DNA from: Gluconobacter aidae
Lineage (GTDB): Bacteria; Pseudomonadota; Alphaproteobacteria; Acetobacterales; Acetobacteraceae
Assembly: GCF_009547075.1 (NCBI RefSeq)
Contig: NZ_WIPH01000014.1
Location: 1 to 64,000, forward strand
Length of the DNA: 64,000 nucleotides
Direction: 5' to 3'
Position 1 is the stretch's first letter; each line of letters starts with the position of its first letter. Below, piece after piece: positions 24,646 through 32,383 of this stretch. A program made the position numbers and the translations under genes. The notes under the pieces were generated by a model. It worked only from the letters and a program-made list of their open reading frames with translations. It was not told where the DNA came from and did no database searches.

Positions 24646-25563
24646 TCAGCTTTCGGCATCTTTGGGAAAACAGTGCGCGTCCAGAAGTCCGGTCAGCCAC
24701 TCCGTAAAGACCTCCAGCCGGCGGGAGAGATGCGTCCGGTGCGGATATAACAGGGTCATCGGAAGCGGAGCGGCCCGCCATTGCGGCAGGATATCAATGA
24801 GTTCGCCCCTGCGGATATGGGGAAGGACGTCATAAGCGGGAAGCTGCGCCAGCCCGAGCCCTGCCAGGCAGCAGGCCACGGCCCCTTCCGCGCTGTTGAC
24901 CGTCACCCGCCCCCGGACCGCCTGGCTGTCTTCCCGGCCATCGTGCTCCCATTCCCAGTCTTCGATACGGCCCGTGGTGGGCGAGGCGTAGAGCACGGCC
25001 TGATGCGCCGGCAGATCAGCGGGAGACCGCGGGGTGCCATGCTGCGCCAGATAGGACGGGCTCGCGACATTGAAGACCGGCAGCAGCCCCAGTTTCCGGC
25101 CGATCAGGCTCGAATCCTGCAAAGCCCCGACCCGCAACACACAGTCCGTCCCGTCTTCGGCCAGGTTGATGCTGCGATCCGTCATGCCCAGTTCGATGTC
25201 CAGCCCCGGATAACGGTCCAGAAACTCAGGCAGGGCGGGCGCGACGATCAGCCGCCCGATACGGCTGGGAAGATTGACCTTCACATGCCCGCGCGTCTGG
25301 GACCTGTGAAGCCGGAACTGGTTTTCAGCGTCTTCGAAGTCCCCGAGCAGCCGCAGGGCTGTCTGCTGGAACATCCGGCCATCATCCGTCAGCCGGACCG
25401 ACCGTGTGGTACGGGCCAGAAGACGGGTGCCAAGCCGGTTTTCCAGTTCCTGCACGGCGGTCGAAACGGTGGAGCGGGGCATCTGGAGCGTATCGGCCGC
25501 ATGCGTGAAGCTGCCACTTTCCGCGACCCGGATGAAAATGCGGAGCAGCTCGATGCGGTCCAT
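24646..25563 (-). CDS. LysR-family transcriptional regulator
   Basis: From ATG 25563 the protein has 305 residues. The N-terminal helix-turn-helix is typical of the AaeR/DsdC-like LysR group: ELLRIFIRVAESGSFTHAAD, then RSTVSTAVQELENRLGTRLL. A substrate-binding domain follows (about residues 90-295). It is divergent from the SDR gene at 25695, the usual arrangement in which a LysR protein controls the facing gene. Upstream in-frame codons to 25668 run through the intergenic repeats and are not used. Confidence 0.88.
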   Translation of the reverse strand: MDRIELLRIFIRVAESGSFTHAADTLQMPRSTVSTAVQELENRLGTRLLARTTRSVRLTDDGRMFQQTALRLLGDFEDAENQFRLHRSQTRGHVKVNLPSRIGRLIVAPALPEFLDRYPGLDIELGMTDRSINLAEDGTDCVLRVGALQDSSLIGRKLGLLPVFNVASPSYLAQHGTPRSPADLPAHQAVLYASPTTGRIEDWEWEHDGREDSQAVRGRVTVNSAEGAVACCLAGLGLAQLPAYDVLPHIRRGELIDILPQWRAAPLPMTLLYPHRTHLSRRLEVFTEWLTGLLDAHCFPKDAES

Positions 25564-25601
25564 GATGTCTCCGGCATGCTGGGGGTTCTGTTCGTTAATT
25601 T

Positions 25602-25648
25602 TGACAGATGATGTCAGATTATCATGCTTTTTCCAGATTGTCTGACAA
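25602..25648. promoter_or_regulatory. Two inverted repeats, candidate LysR operator
   Basis: TGACA-N5-TGTCA lies at 25602-25616, and TTGTC-T-GACAA at 25638-25648, both within the 131-base gap between the LysR gene and the SDR gene. They share the TGTC/GACA core, as expected for two binding sites of one regulator. LysR proteins usually bind two such sites between divergent promoters. Recognition by this regulator is inferred. Confidence 0.5.
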
Positions 25649-25694
25649 ATCATAGTCCCCGTCATCATCCATACAACGCGAGGGACTCCTCATC

Positions 25695-26468
25695 ATGGCC
25701 GATCACAGCATCAAGGGAAAAACCGCTCTCATCACAGGTGGCGCCAAGAATCTGGGCGGGCTGATCGCTCTCGATCTTGCCGCTCAGGGCGCAGCCGCCA
25801 TTGCCATTCACTATAACAGTGCCGCCACGCGTCCGGATGCCGAGGCCACGGTCACGGCCCTGAAAATGCAGGGCGTGCGGGCACAGGCTTTTCAGGCCGA
25901 CCTGACGACGGCCGCTGCGAACGAAAAACTGTTCGCCGACGTTGTCGCGGTACTGGGAAAACCGGATATCGCCATCAATACGGCCGGAAAGGTTCTCAAG
26001 AAGCCGATCCTGGAAACGTCCGAAGACGAGTATGACGAGATGTTCGCCGTCAACGCCAAGGCTGCCTATTTTTTCATCAGGGAAGCCGGGCGGCACCTCA
26101 ACGACAACGGCAAGCTCCTGACCATTGTGACGTCCCTGCTCGGTGCCTATACGCCGTTCTATTCGACCTATGCCGGTTCGAAGGCTGCCGTCGAACATGT
26201 GACGCGCGCGGCTTCAAAAGAGTTCGGAGCGCGGGGTATCTCTGTCAACGCGATCGGTCCGGGCCCGATGGATACGCCGTTCTTCTACGGTCAGGAAGCC
26301 CCGGAAGCCGTGGCCTATCACAAGACGGCCGCTGCCCTGTCGTCCCTGAGTAAAACGGGTCTGACCGATATCGAGGACATCGTGCCCATCGTCCGTTGCC
26401 TGGTTTCGGATGGCTGGTGGATGACCGGACAGACCATTCTCGTCAACGGCGGATATACGACGAAGTAA
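25695..26468 (+). CDS. SDR-family NAD(P)-dependent oxidoreductase
   Basis: The 257-residue classical short-chain dehydrogenase has a glycine-rich cofactor loop TGGAKNLGG (about residues 14-22), NTAG (about 96-99), the active-site serine in VTSLLGAY and the YAGSKAAVEH catalytic Tyr/Lys. An Asp is absent after the second strand, where HYNSAATRP suggests NADP preference. It ends MTGQTILVNGGYTTK, as in 3-oxoacyl-reductase-like members. Substrate unknown. It faces the LysR regulator and is probably its target. Confidence 0.9.
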   Translation: MADHSIKGKTALITGGAKNLGGLIALDLAAQGAAAIAIHYNSAATRPDAEATVTALKMQGVRAQAFQADLTTAAANEKLFADVVAVLGKPDIAINTAGKVLKKPILETSEDEYDEMFAVNAKAAYFFIREAGRHLNDNGKLLTIVTSLLGAYTPFYSTYAGSKAAVEHVTRAASKEFGARGISVNAIGPGPMDTPFFYGQEAPEAVAYHKTAAALSSLSKTGLTDIEDIVPIVRCLVSDGWWMTGQTILVNGGYTTK

Positions 26469-26826
26469 CGGTCCCTGAAGGGAGAGAGGAAAGCCGGGGT
26501 TTTTCAAAAATCCCGCTCCCCGGGATAAAAACGGAAAAGACAAAACGCCCGCTCGGGAATAACAGGATACGGGATATGGTTTTTTCTGGTCATATCCCTT
26601 GTTTTCAATAAAACGCCCTCGTGACGGGGGCCTCTATGCTTGAAGACGTTAATGAGTTTTTGATCTGTCGGGACTATGCTGGCATCAGGTATTTTTCAGT
26701 TCCTGCCTGCAGGGGTGGTGACGGAAAAGAGAGTCTTCTCTATTCATGAGAAGATGAACTGGCGTTCCTGCCTTTGGTGCCGCCCTTTGGTCTGCCCTGG
26801 CGCGACAACAGCATAGAGGACATTTC
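26469..26826. other. 358-base gap without a gene
   Basis: No convincing reading frame is present on either strand. CCGGGG at 26494-26499 can pair with CCCCGG at 26518-26523, followed by GATAAAAAC, and may end the SDR transcript. The rest is less G+C-rich than the flanks and should contain the promoter of the secretion genes. A ribosome site GAGG precedes GTG 26827. Confidence 0.5.
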
Positions 26827-29049
26827 GTGGAGCATACCCAGAGCTTGTCAGGCCCCGGCGGAAGGGTCAGCCCGACCGTCATCCGGCTTTACGCTGTCCT
26901 GGCCGCCGCCCGCTATCACGGCCTGGAGCTGGATATCCGCGATTTTGCGGCGGAACCGGGTGAGGATTCGCCTTCTCCCGCAACTCTCGCGCGGTGGCTG
27001 AACGAGCAGGGTGCCGTCGCGAAAGGTATGCGTCTGCGGTGGCGTTATCTCGTCAAGATCCGCAATTCCCCTCCCGTTGTCCTGATGTTCAAGGATGGCT
27101 CGGCCGGTCTGATGGTCCGCGCCGACGCCGAAAAGGGCGTGGTGTGGCTTCGCGATCCGATGGGCGGCGAGGGTGATACCCCGGTCCCCGTCGACGAGCT
27201 GCGCCTCATGCAGGTCTGGACCGGCGATGTGCTGCTGGTCAAACGCCGGCGCGACGAATCCGAGGGCGACGCCAAGTTCGATCTGCTCTGGTTCGCGAAG
27301 ATGGTGCTGCGCGAAAAGAAGGTGATGCGGGACATCGCTTTCGCGTCGATGGTCCTCAGCATCCTTCAGATTTTCCCGGCCCTGATCGTGATGCAGGTCG
27401 TCGACCGGGTGGTGAACTACCACTCGATGGCGACGCTGATTTCGCTCAGCGGCTTTGTCATCATTCTCTCGTTCTACGAGATCCTGCTGACCTACGCCCG
27501 GCGCGAACTGTCCCTGATCCTGTCCACCCGACTGGATGCGCGTATCTCTCTGCATGCTTTCAACCGGCTGCTGGCTCTGCCGCTGGAATTCTACGAGCGT
27601 GAACAGACAGGTGAAATCCTGGGACGATTCATGGCCGTCTTCAAGGTCAGGGACTTCCTGACCGGGCAGTTGATGAGCACCCTGCTGGATCTTTTCACCC
27701 TGATCGTGGTCCTGCCGGTCCTGTTCGTGATGAGCCCGACCCTCGCCTGGATGACACTGGCCGCCGCGGGCTGCATCGGTCTCATCGTGGTGGTGTTCCT
27801 GCCTCCCGTCACACGTGTCATCGGTCGGCAGGTTCTCGCCGAAATGAAGCGTGGCTCCATCCTTTACGAGACGGTCGCCGGTATCCGGACGGTCAAGACG
27901 CTGGCCCTTGAAACGACAAGACGCGAACTGTGGGATGAGCGCACGGCCGATGTGGTGCGCTGGAAACTGGCGGCCGGTCGCATGGCCAGCTGGCCGCAGA
28001 CCCTGGTTATGCCGTTCGAGATTTTCATCAACCGGGGCGTTATCCTGGTCGGGGCCTATCTCATCCTGACGAATGCCAGTTCCATGCAGGCCGGTGCTCT
28101 CATGGGCTTCATGATGCTCGGCGGCCGTGTCGCCAGTCCGCTCGTCAATCTTGCCAAGCTGATGGAAGCCTTTAACGAGGTCAGTGTTTCCCTGAGCGAA
28201 GCCGGAATGGTGCTGAACCAGCCGACGGAAACCAAGGCCCTGACAACGGGCATGCGTCCGGTCGTCAAGGGTGCGCTGTCGTTCAACCATGTCGATTTTT
28301 CCTATCCCGGTTCGACGACCAAGGCTCTCAATGATGTCACGTTCGATATTCCCGCCGGGACGATGCTGGGTCTCGTGGGGCGTTCAGGGTCCGGTAAATC
28401 GACGATCACCCGCCTTCTGCAGGGTGTGAGCCGGAACTACACGGGTTATCTGCGTCTTGACGGTGTGGATCTGCGTGAAATCAACCTGACCCATCTGCGC
28501 CGCTCCTTTGGCGTGGTGCTTCAGGACAACTTCCTGTTCCGGGGAACGATCCGCGACAACATCACGGCGGGCCGTCCCGGCCTGACGATCGATGACGCGA
28601 TCCGCGCCGCGCGTCTGGCTGGTGCGGAAGAGTTCATCGAGCGCATGCCCGCCGGCTATGACACCTGGATCGAGGAAGGCTCGACCAACATTTCGGGTGG
28701 TCAGAGGCAGCGGCTTGCCATCGCCCGTGCGGTGATCAGTGATCCGAAGCTGATGATTCTGGATGAGGCGACATCGGCTCTGGATCCTGAGTCCGAAGCA
28801 CTCGTGAACGCCAATCTGCAACGGATCGGCAAGGGCCGGACGATGGTGATCGTTTCCCATCGCCTGTCGTCTCTGGTAAACTGCCACCAGATCGCAGTCA
28901 TGGATCAGGGCAAGCTGGTGGATATCGCGCCTCACCGGGTCCTTCTGGAGCGCTGTGAAATCTACCGCATGCTCTGGCTGCAGCAGAACCGGCACATGAC
29001 AGATAACGACGGTCCCGGTTCTGCCGGGCAACTGACGGAAGGAGAGTGA
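26827..29049 (+). CDS. Type I secretion ABC exporter with degenerate C39 domain (HlyB-like)
   Basis: The 740-residue protein starts at GTG 26827 after GAGG. Residues 1-130 resemble a C39 peptidase domain (LYAVLAAARYHGLELDI), but no Cys is found in it and the catalytic His region reads VVLMFKDGSAGLMV. It is therefore the inactive C39-like type seen in HlyB exporters of RTX proteins. Six membrane helices span about 160-430. The ATPase domain has Walker A GRSGSGKST (about residue 518), signature ISGGQRQRL, Walker B LMILDEATSALD and the switch His in IVSHRLS. It is followed two bases later by the HlyD gene. No substrate gene is adjacent. Confidence 0.9.
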   Translation: MEHTQSLSGPGGRVSPTVIRLYAVLAAARYHGLELDIRDFAAEPGEDSPSPATLARWLNEQGAVAKGMRLRWRYLVKIRNSPPVVLMFKDGSAGLMVRADAEKGVVWLRDPMGGEGDTPVPVDELRLMQVWTGDVLLVKRRRDESEGDAKFDLLWFAKMVLREKKVMRDIAFASMVLSILQIFPALIVMQVVDRVVNYHSMATLISLSGFVIILSFYEILLTYARRELSLILSTRLDARISLHAFNRLLALPLEFYEREQTGEILGRFMAVFKVRDFLTGQLMSTLLDLFTLIVVLPVLFVMSPTLAWMTLAAAGCIGLIVVVFLPPVTRVIGRQVLAEMKRGSILYETVAGIRTVKTLALETTRRELWDERTADVVRWKLAAGRMASWPQTLVMPFEIFINRGVILVGAYLILTNASSMQAGALMGFMMLGGRVASPLVNLAKLMEAFNEVSVSLSEAGMVLNQPTETKALTTGMRPVVKGALSFNHVDFSYPGSTTKALNDVTFDIPAGTMLGLVGRSGSGKSTITRLLQGVSRNYTGYLRLDGVDLREINLTHLRRSFGVVLQDNFLFRGTIRDNITAGRPGLTIDDAIRAARLAGAEEFIERMPAGYDTWIEEGSTNISGGQRQRLAIARAVISDPKLMILDEATSALDPESEALVNANLQRIGKGRTMVIVSHRLSSLVNCHQIAVMDQGKLVDIAPHRVLLERCEIYRMLWLQQNRHMTDNDGPGSAGQLTEGE

Positions 29050-29051
29050 TC

Positions 29052-30512
29052 ATGAACTCTTCCGACATGATCCCTCAGGATGACCGGTCCTCCGGCCCGG
29101 CCGATGAAGATTTCAACCAGCACGTTCCGCGGACGGCCAACGATCCTTTTGCGCCCAACGACATGCCACTGGCGCTGCTGGAGTTTCATTCGCCAACGGC
29201 AGGACTGGTCAATCTTCCGGCCACCCCGGCCGCGCGCTACATCATCCTGCTGATCGGCGGTCTGTTCCTGGCGTGTCTTGCAGCCATGGCTTTCTTTCCG
29301 ATCAATCGCGTCGTCTCCACACCGGGGCGGCTGATTTCAACGCAGCCGACCATTGTCGTGCAGCCGCTTGAAACCTCCATTATCCGTTCCATTGACGTCC
29401 ATGTCGGCGATTTCGTGAAAAAGGGTGATGTGCTCGCCCATCTTGATCCGACCATCACCGAGGCCGACATCACCAACATGCGCTTGCAGCGTGATGCCTA
29501 TCAGGCGGAATATGACCGTCTGAAAGCGGAAGCCGCGGGGCAGGACTATCACGTCAATCTGAATGATCCGGCCTCTGTCGAGCAGGGCGCCGCGTTTCTG
29601 CGTCGCAAGACCGAATATCAGGCGCATGTCGAGAACTACGTTCAGCAGATTGCCGGTCTTGAAAGTGATATCCAGGGTTACAGGGCCAATGCGGCCATCT
29701 ATGGCAGCAAAATGCGGGTAGCGTCCGAGGTCCTGCAGATGCGTCAGCGGGAACAGGCCGATCAGGTCGGCTCCCGTCTTTCGACCCTTGGCGCCCAGAC
29801 CGAACTGATGGAAGCCGAGCGCGCGGAGATCGCCGCCCAGCAGAGCGCCAATTCCGCGGAAAAGAAGCTCGCCGCGATGAAGGCCGAACGTGACGGATAT
29901 ATCGGGAACTGGCAGGCCAAGATCTATTCGGATCTGACCGAAGCCGGGCATCATCTGGCCGAATACCGAAGTTCCTATGAGAAAGCGCATCTTCGTCAGG
30001 ATCTGGTACTTCTGCGGGCTCCCGAAGACGGTATCGTCCTGACCATCGCGCAGGGCTCCGTCGGGTCCGTCCTCCAGTCCGCCGGGCAGTTCATTACCCT
30101 CGTTCCCACTGGCTATGGACTTGAAATGGAAGCCATCCTGCGCTCGCAGGATGTAGGTTTCGTGCAGGTCGGCGATCATGCGCTTCTGAAATTCGCGACA
30201 TTCCCGTACGATCAGTATGGCGGCGCGGAAGCGACGGTTCGTGTCATCAGTGCGGACGCTTTCACGCCACAGTCGCAGAGCGGCAACAGTAGTGCGAACG
30301 GAAGCGCCGCTGTCGACGATACCAGCGCTTCAGGAGTCTATCGTGTCCGACTGCGGATCGACCGTTACACCCTGCATGGTCAGCCCTCTTTCTTCCATCC
30401 GATGCCGGGCATGGCGTTGACGGCTGATATCGACGTCGGAAAACGGACCGTGTTGCAGTATCTGTTCAACAAACTCACGCCTGCGCTCACGAATGGCATG
30501 AGAGAGCCATAA
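29052..30512 (+). CDS. HlyD-family periplasmic adaptor of the type I secretion system
   Basis: From ATG 29052 (GGAGAG upstream) the protein has 486 residues. A cytoplasmic start of about 60 residues precedes one membrane helix (YIILLIGGLFLACLAAMAFF). The lipoyl-like half motifs are STPGRLISTQPTIVVQPL and VHVGDFVKKGDVLAHLDP. A long coiled-coil (about 135-310) and a beta domain with RAPEDGIVLTIAQGSVGSVL follow. An inserted Ser/Asn/Gly/Ala-rich loop near residues 398-420 is unusual. It pairs with the preceding exporter. A GTG at 29046 is an alternative start. Confidence 0.9.
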   Translation: MNSSDMIPQDDRSSGPADEDFNQHVPRTANDPFAPNDMPLALLEFHSPTAGLVNLPATPAARYIILLIGGLFLACLAAMAFFPINRVVSTPGRLISTQPTIVVQPLETSIIRSIDVHVGDFVKKGDVLAHLDPTITEADITNMRLQRDAYQAEYDRLKAEAAGQDYHVNLNDPASVEQGAAFLRRKTEYQAHVENYVQQIAGLESDIQGYRANAAIYGSKMRVASEVLQMRQREQADQVGSRLSTLGAQTELMEAERAEIAAQQSANSAEKKLAAMKAERDGYIGNWQAKIYSDLTEAGHHLAEYRSSYEKAHLRQDLVLLRAPEDGIVLTIAQGSVGSVLQSAGQFITLVPTGYGLEMEAILRSQDVGFVQVGDHALLKFATFPYDQYGGAEATVRVISADAFTPQSQSGNSSANGSAAVDDTSASGVYRVRLRIDRYTLHGQPSFFHPMPGMALTADIDVGKRTVLQYLFNKLTPALTNGMREP

Positions 30513-30547
30513 TAAAAGCACGGTGCGTCTCTAGAAGCGCCCAACGG

Positions 30548-30573
30548 AACGCCCGGCACAGACCGGGCGTTTC
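30548..30573 (+). terminator. Intrinsic terminator after the HlyD gene
   Basis: AACGCCCGG, a 6-base loop, and CCGGGCGTT make a perfect 9-bp stem followed by TCTG. The T-run is short, so termination may be partial. It separates the exporter genes from the SEL1 gene 33 bases further on. Confidence 0.65.
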
Positions 30574-30605
30574 TGTATGGCAGTTATTCAGGACCTGTCT
30601 CGCTG

Positions 30606-32378
30606 ATGTCGTTCAAACGTCGCCTTTCTGCTCTGTTTTCCGCTCGGGGAAAGCTGGAATATGCGATCCATCTGACGGAAACCGGTCAGGCTGTTCAGGG
30701 ATTCGCGCTTCTCAGTCGTCTCGCCGCCAGAGGAGACGCGGAGGCCTCCTTCCGGGTCGGGCGCGCCTATCTGGACGGGCTCGGCGTTCCGCCCAGTCTC
30801 GAAGATGGCGCCAGATGGATCTATCAGGCCGCCGAGGCAGGGCATATTGAAGCAGCCTTCGTGCTGGCCACGCTTTATACGGTCGGCCTGCCTGAAGGAT
30901 TTGAAATCCGTACGGCCAGCGAAGGGCTGGATCTCTCGCATGTGCCGCAGGGCGGGCCCAGACACCCGGATTTCCATCTGGGTCTGCACTGGGCCAAAAT
31001 CGCTGCGGACGCTGGCTCCCCGGATGCACAGGCCCTTTTAGGATATATCCTGACCAATGGCCCCGAAGACCTGCGCGATCCGCCACAGGGCCGGTTCTGG
31101 TATGACCGCTCCGCCGCTGCGGGGTGTTCGCAGGGCCATCTGGGTGTTGCGTTGTCCATTCTCCAGGAGGCCCACACAGATGCGGACCTGTCTTCTGCGG
31201 CCAGGCATCTGAGTGAGGCGACGAAAGGTGGCCTCGGCACGGCTTTCGATATTCTCGGCCGGATGTATGAGGCGGGTTCGGGCGTGCCACGGGATCTGGG
31301 AAAGGCCGCCAGTTATTTTCATGAGGCGGCGGAGCGCAATATCGTAACGGCCCAGGCACGGTACGGGCTGATGCTGCTGGATGGAACGGGCACGTCCCGG
31401 CATTACGGCCGGGCCGAAACCTGGCTGAAGCGGGCCGCAATGAATGGCGATACGCAGTCCGCGGCCCTTCTGGGCGACCTTTGCGCCAATGGTGGCGATC
31501 TGCCTCCCAATCTTGTGGAAGCCGCCAAATGGTACCGCCTGGCGGCCGAGCAGAAACATGCCGGTGCCGCACGGGCGCTCGGGCTGCTCTACCTGACGGG
31601 CAATGGTGTCCATCAGGACCCCGATGTCGCGGCGCACTGGTTCAGGGTCGCGTCGGAAGCGGGGGATGCGCATGCGGATGCCGATTTCGGGAACCTGATT
31701 CTCGCCGGGGCGTCCGCATCTCCTGATGAAAAACAGGCTCTCCACGCCCGTTTCGAAAAAGCCGCCGAAAAGGGAGATCTGGTCGGGGCCTATAATCTGG
31801 GTGTGTGCTTTGCTGAAGGTGTGACTGGTACGAAGGACGGACGTGAAGCGGCGCGCTGGATGCAGAAAGCCGCCGATGGTGTCGTCAATGCGCAGTACTG
31901 GTACGGCAGGATGCTGCTGGAAGGGCGCGGCGTGCAGCCCGATCCCACGCAGGCGTTCTACTGGATGGAAAAGGCCGCCGATGCGGGCATGGCCGAGGCA
32001 CAGGTCACTGTGGCGGGGCTGCTTGTGGACGGGAGCATCAACGGCCGTCAGGATCATGAGAAAGCCCTGGAACTCTATCGGAAAGCCGCTGGCAGCGGTA
32101 ATGTGGACGCCATGTTCTCGCTGGCCGCGATGTATGGCGGCGGTCATGAGGTGCCCGAAAACCGCCCGCAGGCGCAGATGTGGTTCCGCAAGGCCGCCCA
32201 GCGTGGAAACGGCCTCGCCCAGATGATGCTCGGCCGCTACCTCGTGCGTGGACTGGCTGGCGTGACGGACCCGGTGGAAGGTCGCATCTGGCTGGAGCGG
32301 GCAAAGGCACAGAATATCAGGGACGCTGAAGCGGAACTCGCCCTTCTGGATGAAGCGCAGCCAGATGACGATGACTGA
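30606..32378 (+). CDS. SEL1-like repeat protein
   Basis: The 590-residue protein has no signal peptide and should be cytoplasmic. From residue 35 to 575 it is made of about a dozen SEL1 repeats, such as GRAYLDGLGVPPSLEDGARW, GRMYEAGSGVPRDLGKAASY, GLLYLTGNGVHQDPDVAAHW and GRMLLEGRGVQPDPTQAFYW. It ends in an acidic tail. SEL1 proteins are scaffolds and often bind exopolysaccharide or secretion machinery. It lies between the exporter pair and a double glycosyltransferase. The gap to the latter is 5 bases, so these two are co-transcribed. Confidence 0.85.
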   Translation: MSFKRRLSALFSARGKLEYAIHLTETGQAVQGFALLSRLAARGDAEASFRVGRAYLDGLGVPPSLEDGARWIYQAAEAGHIEAAFVLATLYTVGLPEGFEIRTASEGLDLSHVPQGGPRHPDFHLGLHWAKIAADAGSPDAQALLGYILTNGPEDLRDPPQGRFWYDRSAAAGCSQGHLGVALSILQEAHTDADLSSAARHLSEATKGGLGTAFDILGRMYEAGSGVPRDLGKAASYFHEAAERNIVTAQARYGLMLLDGTGTSRHYGRAETWLKRAAMNGDTQSAALLGDLCANGGDLPPNLVEAAKWYRLAAEQKHAGAARALGLLYLTGNGVHQDPDVAAHWFRVASEAGDAHADADFGNLILAGASASPDEKQALHARFEKAAEKGDLVGAYNLGVCFAEGVTGTKDGREAARWMQKAADGVVNAQYWYGRMLLEGRGVQPDPTQAFYWMEKAADAGMAEAQVTVAGLLVDGSINGRQDHEKALELYRKAAGSGNVDAMFSLAAMYGGGHEVPENRPQAQMWFRKAAQRGNGLAQMMLGRYLVRGLAGVTDPVEGRIWLERAKAQNIRDAEAELALLDEAQPDDDD

Positions 32379-32383
32379 TTTCC

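Noticed and set aside
26848-28290. 480-codon minus-strand open frame
   Set aside because: It is antisense to the HlyB-like exporter and is His/Gln/Asp-rich without motifs.
31038-32147. 369-codon minus-strand open frame
   Set aside because: It is antisense to the SEL1 repeats.
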